From NCBI RefSeq assembly GCF_039233145.1, contig NZ_CP136419.1, forward strand, positions 408,001-472,000: DNA of 64,000 nt, in the 5' to 3' direction. Shown here piece after piece: positions 34,539-41,814 of the stretch. Origin of the DNA: Moorella humiferrea (GTDB lineage Bacteria; Bacillota; DSM-521; Neomoorellales; Neomoorellaceae). The position numbers and the translations under genes were made by a program. Each line of letters begins with the position of its first letter. The stretch's first letter is position 1. The notes beneath the pieces were generated by a model, which worked only from the letters and a program-made list of their open reading frames with translations, had not been told where the DNA came from and searched no databases.

Positions 34539-35738
34539 ATGCTGGTTATTACCACTGTGGGCACCTCCTTGCTGGAAAATTACCGCGAGAATCACTCCGA
34601 TATCGATATGGATTATCTTTATTTAAAGGAAGAACCGGCGTCAAACTGGGATAACAACGAGCGGCGGATAAACAAAATTAAAAGAGCCCTGTTGAACTGG
34701 GCCCAGGCGAAGAAAGAGACCTGCGCTGAGATTAAAAGCCTCTTTAGCATTCGCCATCATAATACTAAAGAAATAGAGGTGCGGCTGCTGGCCACGGATA
34801 CCATCCTTTCCCGCTTGGTAGCCGAAGTCCTTGAACAGGTCCTCAAGGACGAAATGAAAATATTTTTTGAGCCGGAAAAAGATGTTATCAAAGGCCTGCA
34901 GGTATGGGATAGAAAACGTTTTGAAAAGGAAGGATTAATAAACCTTATCGCCAGGATCGAAGAACTAGCATTTACCTGCAAAGAGATAGCTATTAATTTT
35001 ACTGGTGGCTACAAGGCGATTATCCCCTATATTACCATTATGGGACAGCTTAACAATATTCCACTCTACTACATATTCGAAGATACCGATGAGCTTATCA
35101 GGTTGCCCCAGGCACCCCTGGACATCAATTGGGGTATTTTTGAGAAGTACAGCCATATCATTGAAGACCTGGCCGGGGGAATTTATGACTGGAGCCGATA
35201 TAAATTAGAACATCCAGTAGAGGAAGATTTCCAGGCCTGTATCTGGGAAGAAGGCGAATGCGCAGAATTAAATGCCATTGGCCGGATGTTTTGGAACAAG
35301 TATCACAACTATTTCGTGGTAGAAGTCTTGAAGGGGTTCAGCTATAGCAAAGATAGCAGCGGTAACAAGCGGGAAATCAACGAGGCCCTGCAGGAACTCT
35401 ACGGCCGGTTGGAGAGTTTAATCAAAGAGAATAAACTCCGGACCACAGAGGAACTCCAAATATACATAAACTCGCTGTCTGAAAAGAATGATCTCCGCCA
35501 TGGCGAGAACCCCGACAGGGACAAATACATTTTCAAGTCAACCAGAAAGAGCCAGATCAGGCTTGTCTATACCCCCATTATTAAACCTTACGGTCTGAGC
35601 CTGCGCCTTTTTGATTATGTCAGGGGCGATTTTGATCATGGCGAGTATATTAAAGAATTCAAGCAACGGATGAATATGCTCACAGAACCGGATTTTATTG
35701 TTATTACTTTGAGAAAGCCCTTAGGTAACAAATTTTAA
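34539..35738 (+). CDS. CARF protein of the APE2256 family with a possible RelE-like C-terminal effector
   Basis: A 399-residue protein. The N-terminal half is a CARF domain of the APE2256/TIGR02619 type: VITTVGTSLLENY, then AINFTGGYKAIIPYITIMG, then YYIFEDTDELIRLPQAPLD. The C-terminal part (about 330-390) reads KYIFKSTRKSQIRLVYTP and LRLFDYVRGDFDHGEYI, a strand pattern recalling RelE/HigB toxins. CARF-RelE proteins (Cami1) are known type III effectors that cut mRNA at the ribosome. No HEPN motif (R-x4-6-H) was found. Its place inside the cmr block supports an effector role. The CARF part is firm, the RelE part tentative. Confidence 0.7.
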   Translation: MLVITTVGTSLLENYRENHSDIDMDYLYLKEEPASNWDNNERRINKIKRALLNWAQAKKETCAEIKSLFSIRHHNTKEIEVRLLATDTILSRLVAEVLEQVLKDEMKIFFEPEKDVIKGLQVWDRKRFEKEGLINLIARIEELAFTCKEIAINFTGGYKAIIPYITIMGQLNNIPLYYIFEDTDELIRLPQAPLDINWGIFEKYSHIIEDLAGGIYDWSRYKLEHPVEEDFQACIWEEGECAELNAIGRMFWNKYHNYFVVEVLKGFSYSKDSSGNKREINEALQELYGRLESLIKENKLRTTEELQIYINSLSEKNDLRHGENPDRDKYIFKSTRKSQIRLVYTPIIKPYGLSLRLFDYVRGDFDHGEYIKEFKQRMNMLTEPDFIVITLRKPLGNKF

Positions 35739-35760
35739 AAAGCTAACAGGGGGTTGAAGA

Positions 35761-36714
35761 ATGTTTAAAGCTGCGCGTCCTTTTTTCCTCATTGTAGAAA
35801 CGCCTCTCCATGCCGGTTGCGGCAGTGACCTGGGAGTAGTCGACCTGCCCATCCAGCGGGAAAAACATACCGGCATACCTAAGGTAGAAGCTTCCGGCTT
35901 GAAAGGCTGCCTTAGGGAAGCTTTCGAGGGACTCAGCGAAACACCAAATGGTTCGCTGCCGGAACCCCTGGTGCAAGAATTTCCTGCCCTTAAAGAAAAG
36001 AGCAAGCTGAAGGAAGCTATCAACCTTGCCTTTGGACCCGAGGAAGGAGAACTCTATGCAGGCGCCCTGGGTTTTACCGATGCCAGGCTCCTGTTGTTTC
36101 CAGTGCGCTCAATGCGCGGGGTGTTCGGGTGGGTGAGCTGCCCGGCAGTCATTTCCAAGTTTCTTCATGAGTTAAGAATGGCTGGAATAAAAAATAGCTT
36201 ACAGGTACCGCCGGCGTATACGGTACCCCGGGGTTGCGGGCTGATGGTAAACAGTGAACACCTGATCCTGGAAGAATATACCCTGGCAGTAAAAGAAGAC
36301 ACTGCCTGTACCTGCCTGGCAGATTGGCTGGCCGGTAAACTATTTCCAGGATCGGGCTATGACTACTGGTTCGCGAAGATGAAGAAAGACTTGGTAATCC
36401 TGGCGGATGATGATTTCCGTGATTTTGTCAACCTGTCCACAGAGGTAATCACCAGGACAAAGATCGACCCCAAAACAGGTACGGTGCAGGAGGGGGCCTT
36501 ATTTACTGAAGAGTATTTACCCCAGGAAAGCGTCCTTTATTCCCTGGCGCTGGCCTCGCCGGTTTTTAACACCAATAAAGGCGTTTTTGCCAGGGATGAA
36601 GAGAGGGCCGTTCTCACTTTCTGGCAAAAAGGTCTGCCGGAATTCTTGCAACTGGGTGGCAATGCCACCATTGGTAAAGGGATAGTAAGGTTAAAGGTCC
36701 TGGAGGAGGATTAA
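35761..36714 (+). CDS. cmr4: type III-B backbone subunit Cmr4 (Cas7, target-RNA slicer)
   Basis: A 317-residue RAMP protein with the Cmr4 N-terminal pattern: FLIVETPLHAGCGSDLGVVD, then LPIQREKHTGIPKVEASGLKG. The Asp at about residue 28 (VVD) is at the position of the slicer Asp known from characterised Cmr4 proteins. Several copies form the filament that cuts target RNA at 6-nt steps. Its start follows GGGGGTTGAAG. It is 4 bases from cmr5. Confidence 0.88.
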   Translation: MFKAARPFFLIVETPLHAGCGSDLGVVDLPIQREKHTGIPKVEASGLKGCLREAFEGLSETPNGSLPEPLVQEFPALKEKSKLKEAINLAFGPEEGELYAGALGFTDARLLLFPVRSMRGVFGWVSCPAVISKFLHELRMAGIKNSLQVPPAYTVPRGCGLMVNSEHLILEEYTLAVKEDTACTCLADWLAGKLFPGSGYDYWFAKMKKDLVILADDDFRDFVNLSTEVITRTKIDPKTGTVQEGALFTEEYLPQESVLYSLALASPVFNTNKGVFARDEERAVLTFWQKGLPEFLQLGGNATIGKGIVRLKVLEED

Positions 36715-36718
36715 AAAG

Positions 36719-37111
36719 GTGATTGCAGGATTAGAGCAGGGCCGGGCACGTTATGCCTATGACTGCGCCAGGCAGGGGAAAGAACTGCAAGCCAGTAAAG
36801 AATATAAATCCTATGCCAAAAAAATACCTACTCTGATCAAAACTAATGGCCTGGGGGCAACCGTGGCATTTATTGCCGCCAAAAAGAAGGATGATCCCAA
36901 TAAGAAAGAATATGCCTATAAGCTTATTTATGACCAGTTGACCCAATGGCTGGTGGCAAGGGGCCTGGTGGCGCGAGGTAAAGAATTAGTTGATGCAATA
37001 ATTTCCCTTGATTCCTTTTCCTACCGCATGGTTACGGTAGAAGTTCTGGCACTTTTCAAATGGGTTAGCCGCTTTGCTGAAGGCTTGATTGAAGGTGTTG
37101 CCGATGATTGA
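36719..37111 (+). CDS. cmr5: type III-B small subunit Cmr5 (Cas11)
   Basis: A 130-residue helical protein beginning LEQGRARYAYDCARQG and containing YAKKIPTLIKTNGLGATVAFIAAK, both typical of Cmr5. It forms the minor filament opposite Cmr4. GTG start at 36719 with AAAAAGG upstream. The end overlaps the start of cmr6 by 8 bases, counted from ATG 37104. Confidence 0.88.
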   Translation: MIAGLEQGRARYAYDCARQGKELQASKEYKSYAKKIPTLIKTNGLGATVAFIAAKKKDDPNKKEYAYKLIYDQLTQWLVARGLVARGKELVDAIISLDSFSYRMVTVEVLALFKWVSRFAEGLIEGVADD

Positions 37112-38258
37112 AAAGGGCAAACTGGTGATCCAGAAAGCAAAAAGTGGCAGGTATACAGGTACAGTTTGGTTGGGCGCTAAAAAAATGCCCCTGCCGTCCT
37201 TCTATGAATTAACAGATGACAGCTACAATGGGGCTGATTGTGAGGTGGAAAGGGAAAAGGGGCAGATAATAAAGATCCTTGTGGACGGGCGGGAACTGCC
37301 GCGCCGTCCCGCTAAGCAGCAAAGGGATAATTCTACTTGGGGCAGGCCAGAGCAGGACCGGCACAAGCAATATTCTGACTTCCGCCGGCAGAAGGATACC
37401 GATACCAAGGGTAAATCATCAGAAGATAATTTGAGGTTGTTTTTACCAGAAGATACTCTAAAGTTTTTACCTGCCAGAATCGACAATTTTGGCCTTCTCC
37501 TCAATAAAGCAGCCAAATATGACATCGAAGATAAAAGTTTTAAGTTTTTTAAGGTAGATAAGAAGGAGAAGGCCGGCACTTTACTTATAAAAGCTGATTT
37601 TTCCTCAATAGATTTTCCGGCCCTAAATGCGAGGCGGGATAAAGCCCTCAATGGGCTGGGTCTGCTCCTGGAACGGCTTGAACTTACCCCTAAGTGGCGG
37701 TTTGTTGTAGGCCTGGGCCAGGAATCGGTTTATGAAACAGCCTTGACCCTTCATCCTGTCTACGGTTTTCCCTTTATCCCAGGCAGCGCTATAAAGGGCC
37801 TGGTGCGCAACACAATAATCAGCGAAGTTTTTGCGGGAGATGAAAAGGCGGCTGTCGCTGACGAGGGTTTTCGGGCTATTTTTGGGTGGACCAATTACGG
37901 TACGTCGAAAAGTCATAAAGGACTGGTACACTTCTTCGATGCCTACCCGGCTGCGGCACCCAAAATAGTGCCTGACATTATTAATTCCCATTATGCCAAG
38001 TACTACCAGGACACCAGCGGAAGGATTCCACCCGGCGATTATTATAATCCGGTACCGGTTTTTTTCCTGACGGTAGCAGGGACAGAGATGATCTTTTACT
38101 TAGGCATAAACCCGGCAGCCAACCGGGCCATCGCCGGGGGGCAGTTTGCCGGACATGATTTTTTAAGCACCGCTTCCAAATGGCTTCGCTATGCCCTTAG
38201 CGAATATGGTATTGGAGCCAAAACAGCGGTAGGTTATGGTTATTTCGCTTCTTTATAG
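37104..38258 (+). CDS. cmr6: type III-B effector subunit Cmr6 with an N-terminal extension
   Basis: The RAMP domain occupies the last 260 residues, with the family signature HPVYGFPFIPGSAIKGLVRN and a glycine-rich end (SEYGIGAKTAVGYGYF). In front is an extra 65-residue beta-rich module (LVIQKAKSGRYTGTVWLG ... VEREKGQIIKILVDG) that looks like a small OB or cold-shock-like fold, followed by a charged linker. ATG 37104 overlaps the cmr5 stop (ATGATTGA) and has GAAGGTG upstream; the in-frame TTG at 37089 is less likely. Cmr6 sits at the crRNA 3' side of the complex. The extension might bind RNA (inference). Confidence 0.85.
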   Translation: MIEKGKLVIQKAKSGRYTGTVWLGAKKMPLPSFYELTDDSYNGADCEVEREKGQIIKILVDGRELPRRPAKQQRDNSTWGRPEQDRHKQYSDFRRQKDTDTKGKSSEDNLRLFLPEDTLKFLPARIDNFGLLLNKAAKYDIEDKSFKFFKVDKKEKAGTLLIKADFSSIDFPALNARRDKALNGLGLLLERLELTPKWRFVVGLGQESVYETALTLHPVYGFPFIPGSAIKGLVRNTIISEVFAGDEKAAVADEGFRAIFGWTNYGTSKSHKGLVHFFDAYPAAAPKIVPDIINSHYAKYYQDTSGRIPPGDYYNPVPVFFLTVAGTEMIFYLGINPAANRAIAGGQFAGHDFLSTASKWLRYALSEYGIGAKTAVGYGYFASL

Positions 38259-38283
38259 AATCAAATATGGAGGTGATAAGACT

Positions 38284-39738
38284 TTGGGATTTCTCCAAGC
38301 AATATGGGCCCTGGGGGACCTGGGGGGAGGGGAAGGCCTGGAGCCCTACCTAAAATTTCCCCTTGAGAAAGAGGGCCGGGTGATCAGGGTTTACCTGGAC
38401 GTGCCCGACCCGGAAGCTGAGGTCCTGGATGTGCGGGGGGTGGCCCGGATTGACGTGGCCCACTTCCAGCCCGAGCCGGAAATGAAGCTGAAGTATTTGT
38501 ACCGCGACCGGGTGGGGTCGGCTTCCACCTGGGGCTTTACGCCTATCCATAAGCTGGGCAAACCCAAAGCAGGCAGAGATAAAAACCGGGAATATTTACT
38601 GGGCAAGAAGGGCGACTGGCGCCGGGATAAGGACAGCCACTTTTTCAAGATCCGGAACAAGCTGCTCCTGGAATACGAGGCCACGGGTACTCTAACTTCC
38701 GGGTCGGCAGACAGGATCATGGCCGGCCTGGAGCAAAAAATCGAAGCGGTGCTGGATGACCTGGATCCCAAACAGTCCCATATTGTAATCTTTGGCGCGG
38801 CGAAAGGCGGAAATTTTCTCTACCCGGGGGAGATACCGGCCTTTGTGGCCTATTTCCGCCGCAAGCTGGCCGAAGCCCTGCAGGGCAGGGGGTGTAATAA
38901 AGGAGAAAGGTTAGTATGCGCCATTTGCGGGAAAGCGAGCGGCGACTTAACCGGGTTAAAAAAAGTCTTCAAGTTTTCTACCGATGATAAGGTTAACTTC
39001 GCGCCCGGCCTGGAAAAAGAACGAGCGGAGGCTTCTTTTCCTATTTGTCAATCCTGCCTGGAAAAAATGTCAGGCGGCAGGGAACATACGGAAAGGAAGC
39101 TGGCCAACGCCTCTATCCTGCCGGGAATGCGGCTGTGGGCTATACCTGAGGCGGTGGGCGAAGCCAGGACCCCTATTTTTACTGCCCTCCTCAAAAACAT
39201 TGAGGCAAATCTGGAAGACGAACACCTGCAAAGCCCGGGGGAAAAGAGGGAGGAGAGGTTTTTTACCCAACTGGCCCGCCAGGGCGATACCGGCCTGGCC
39301 TTTCATTTCGTCTGCTGGGAACGCAATAACGCCCAGGAACTGGTGCATTTAATGGTGGAAGACGTGCCGCCGGAGCGCCTGGCCTTCCTGGAAGCACGGT
39401 GGAGCGAAACCGTCCGGTGCCTCTTCGGCTGGGATAACGACCTTCGTTCTCTGGATTCAGCCATCAGGTCCCTTTATGTAACCTTGAGCCGCTTTGCTGG
39501 CAAAAGCGAGGCCGACCGGCAGGTCTTCCGCGATTTCGCCCTCAAGGTCATCAGCAGAATGCTGCAGGGCGAGAAGCTGCCTGTGGCCGCATACAAAAAG
39601 ATAATCAACGCCAGGACGGGCAAGCTGATTTTCGAAAGCGATAGCTGGTCCAGCGTGAAAGAGAGTATCCTTTTTGCCCATGCCTGGGCGGAATTCATGA
39701 TCAGGGTAAACGACAGGGGGGAAGATAATGAAGCTTGA
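38284..39738 (+). CDS. cas8b: type I-B large subunit Cas8 (TM1802/Csh1 family)
   Basis: A 484-residue protein of the TM1802 group of Cas8b. It contains a zinc-ribbon with CAICGKAS near residue 210 and CQSCLEKM about 40 residues later. TTG at 38284 follows GGAGGTG by 7 bases; an upstream in-frame ATG at 38236 would lie inside cmr6. Cas8 is the Cascade subunit that recognises the PAM and recruits Cas3. It is shorter than single-chain members because its C-terminal small-subunit-like part is encoded by the next gene. The gap to cmr6 is only 25 bases. Confidence 0.85.
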   Translation: MGFLQAIWALGDLGGGEGLEPYLKFPLEKEGRVIRVYLDVPDPEAEVLDVRGVARIDVAHFQPEPEMKLKYLYRDRVGSASTWGFTPIHKLGKPKAGRDKNREYLLGKKGDWRRDKDSHFFKIRNKLLLEYEATGTLTSGSADRIMAGLEQKIEAVLDDLDPKQSHIVIFGAAKGGNFLYPGEIPAFVAYFRRKLAEALQGRGCNKGERLVCAICGKASGDLTGLKKVFKFSTDDKVNFAPGLEKERAEASFPICQSCLEKMSGGREHTERKLANASILPGMRLWAIPEAVGEARTPIFTALLKNIEANLEDEHLQSPGEKREERFFTQLARQGDTGLAFHFVCWERNNAQELVHLMVEDVPPERLAFLEARWSETVRCLFGWDNDLRSLDSAIRSLYVTLSRFAGKSEADRQVFRDFALKVISRMLQGEKLPVAAYKKIINARTGKLIFESDSWSSVKESILFAHAWAEFMIRVNDRGEDNEA

Positions 39739-40141
39739 CTTTCTGGATGAGTTTAAGGATCCCTACATGCAGACACCCGTGGGTAGGGGTGTTTTCTTGG
39801 CCGGGGTGGTGCTGGGCTATATGGCCCGCTGTCAGGTGGAAGGAGAAAAGGATATCGCCAGTGCTCCCCTTTTCAAGCAGCTGGAGTTTGGCCGCCTGAA
39901 CATGAAGGCGTTGAAAAAACTCCTGGCGCGGGTGCCCCAGCTTTTAGCCGCCTACAGGGAGACTATGAAATACAGCGGCCTGATAGCGGCCCTGGCAGCC
40001 GAAGCTAACGGGCTAATCCTCAAAGGGGAGAACCAGGAACTGGGCGTGGACGGCAATTTCGCCTTCACCACCGGATTTGCCAATGCTTCCAGCTATTTCT
40101 GGAAGATTTTTGGCAAAAAAGACGGGGAAACAACGGAATAA
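39728..40141 (+). CDS. stand-alone type I-B small subunit (Cas11b-like, equals Cas8 C-terminal domain)
   Basis: A 137-residue helical protein: GRGVFLAGVVLGYMARCQVEG, then LFKQLEFGRLNMKALKKLLARV, ending in FAFTTGFANASSYFWKIFG. It resembles the C-terminal helical domain of TM1802-type Cas8b. In many I-B systems this domain is translated separately from an internal start in cas8b. Here it has its own gene, overlapping cas8 by 11 bases. Two or more copies would line the Cascade belly. The family match is by pattern, not search. Confidence 0.6.
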   Translation: MKLDFLDEFKDPYMQTPVGRGVFLAGVVLGYMARCQVEGEKDIASAPLFKQLEFGRLNMKALKKLLARVPQLLAAYRETMKYSGLIAALAAEANGLILKGENQELGVDGNFAFTTGFANASSYFWKIFGKKDGETTE

Positions 40142-40171
40142 AATAAATTTCTCACAGGAGGTAAATGAGTT

Positions 40172-41086
40172 ATGTCTTTTACCAACCGGCGCGAGATACT
40201 TTTCCTCTACACGGTTAAGGACGCCAATCCCAACGGTGATCCCTTGAATGAAAACCACCCCCGCTATGATGAGGATACGGAGCAGGTGCTGGTTTCCGAC
40301 GTGCGCATTAAGCGCACGGTGCGGGATGAGTGGGTCCGGCAAGGCAAAAGGGTTTTTGTAGACGGCGAACCCAAGACTTTGAAGGCCAGGTTCGAGGAGT
40401 TAAAGGGCGAGACGGGCAAAGGAAGCGGGGGAGAAGTCATGCGGGAGTGCCTGGATACCAGGTTGTTCGGCGTGACCTTTGCCCTGGGCAACGAATCCTT
40501 CTCCTGGACCGGCCCGGTGCAGTTTAAATGGGGCCGTTCCCTCCATGCCGCTACCTTTGAGTTCATCCAGGGCACCTCTGCCTTTGCCACCGAGGGCCGG
40601 GGCGGCCGGGAGAAGGAGCAGCGCTCTTTCCGCAATGAGTATAAAGTACCTTTTGCCCTAATCGCCGTTTATGGTATAGCCAACCAGTACGCTGCGCGCA
40701 TTACAGGCGCAGATGATGCCGACTTAGAGGCTCTTGCCGAAGCATTGTGGCAGGGCACTGACAACCTTATCACCAGGAGCAAAAATGAGCATAAAGCGCG
40801 CTTCTACCTGGAGATAAAATACCGCACCGGCTTTGACGGCAAAATAGGCGCCCTGGATGAAAAGCTGCTTCTCTGCCCGGCGGACGGGCAGGAGCTCACC
40901 CGCGACCGGCAAAAGGCCCTGCGGCGCTTGGATGAAGTCCTGGTTGACGTCACACCACTGGTAAATGCCATGGTTGGGAAAAAGGATGATATTGAAACCG
41001 TCCGGATTATTAAAGACCGCGAGCTGAGGCTGAAAGGGGAGGATGGTCTCAAGGCTTTAGGTTTTAGTAACATCGAGCTGAGGTGA
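40172..41086 (+). CDS. cas7: type I-B backbone subunit Cas7 (Csh2)
   Basis: A 304-residue Cas7/Csh2 protein starting with NRREILFLYTVKDANPNGDP and NENHPRYDEDTEQVLVSDVR, the diagnostic N-terminus of the family. It forms the crRNA-binding filament of Cascade. AGGAGG is 9 bases before ATG 40172. It overlaps cas5 by 4 bases. Confidence 0.92.
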   Translation: MSFTNRREILFLYTVKDANPNGDPLNENHPRYDEDTEQVLVSDVRIKRTVRDEWVRQGKRVFVDGEPKTLKARFEELKGETGKGSGGEVMRECLDTRLFGVTFALGNESFSWTGPVQFKWGRSLHAATFEFIQGTSAFATEGRGGREKEQRSFRNEYKVPFALIAVYGIANQYAARITGADDADLEALAEALWQGTDNLITRSKNEHKARFYLEIKYRTGFDGKIGALDEKLLLCPADGQELTRDRQKALRRLDEVLVDVTPLVNAMVGKKDDIETVRIIKDRELRLKGEDGLKALGFSNIELR

Positions 41087-41814
41087 TCGGGGTGGTCCTG
41101 GTATTCGACGTTTCTGCCGATATGGCCATGTTCAGGAAGCCGTACACTACCACTTCGCTTGTTTCCTTCCCTTTTCCACCCCCGACGGCAGTCGCCGGAC
41201 TCATCGGAGCCATTGCCGGCTTTGACCATGGTGCTGCCCGGGGTTCCTGGCGGGCGGATTTTTGGCGTCACCTGTCCGGAACGCAGGTAGCCCTGAGCTT
41301 TAAAAAAGCGCCTTCCTGGATGATGACGGCTGTTAATATGATTAAATTTAAATCGCCCAGCGGCGATATGGGCGAGCACATCCAGGCCAAGCACCAGCTC
41401 TTGAAGAAGCCGTCCTATCGCATTTACCTGCGGGGCGGCGCCGTCTACCCTGAGTTGAAAAGACGCCTGGCAAGTGGAGAGTTTGTTTACACTCCCTACC
41501 TGGGTGTGGCCTGGGCCCTGGCAGATGTCGTTTATGGCGGCGAGTTTGCCGAGACAGAAGTTATCGCTGAAAATACCTGGGTGAATACAGTCGTACCTCT
41601 CTATGAAGGGGTACAGGTGGATGTCCTGCGCAGCGGGGCTGTCCACCGCGAGCTGGTGCCCTATCGCCTGGATGAGGAACGCCGACTGCAGGAGACTGTA
41701 AATGTGGTCTACCTGGATTTTAAAAACAAAGGGCGATTGTGGTTAAAAGAAAAAGGAAAATTGACGGTTTCCCAGGTAGGGGAGGAGAGGGTGGCCTGGT
41801 TTGGAACCTGGTGA
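41083..41814 (+). CDS. cas5: type I-B subunit Cas5 (Cas5h)
   Basis: A 243-residue protein with the Cas5 N-terminus (VLVFDVSADMAMFRKPYTT, then SFPFPPPTAVAGLIGAIAG). It caps the 5' handle of the crRNA in Cascade. GTG start inside the cas7 stop (GTGATGG region). It overlaps the helicase gene by 14 bases. Confidence 0.9.
   Translation: MIGVVLVFDVSADMAMFRKPYTTTSLVSFPFPPPTAVAGLIGAIAGFDHGAARGSWRADFWRHLSGTQVALSFKKAPSWMMTAVNMIKFKSPSGDMGEHIQAKHQLLKKPSYRIYLRGGAVYPELKRRLASGEFVYTPYLGVAWALADVVYGGEFAETEVIAENTWVNTVVPLYEGVQVDVLRSGAVHRELVPYRLDEERRLQETVNVVYLDFKNKGRLWLKEKGKLTVSQVGEERVAWFGTW

Noticed and set aside
34539-35738. HEPN ribonuclease (Csm6/Csx1 type) in the CARF protein
   Set aside because: The only candidate, LRHGENPD, lacks the R-x4-6-H spacing.
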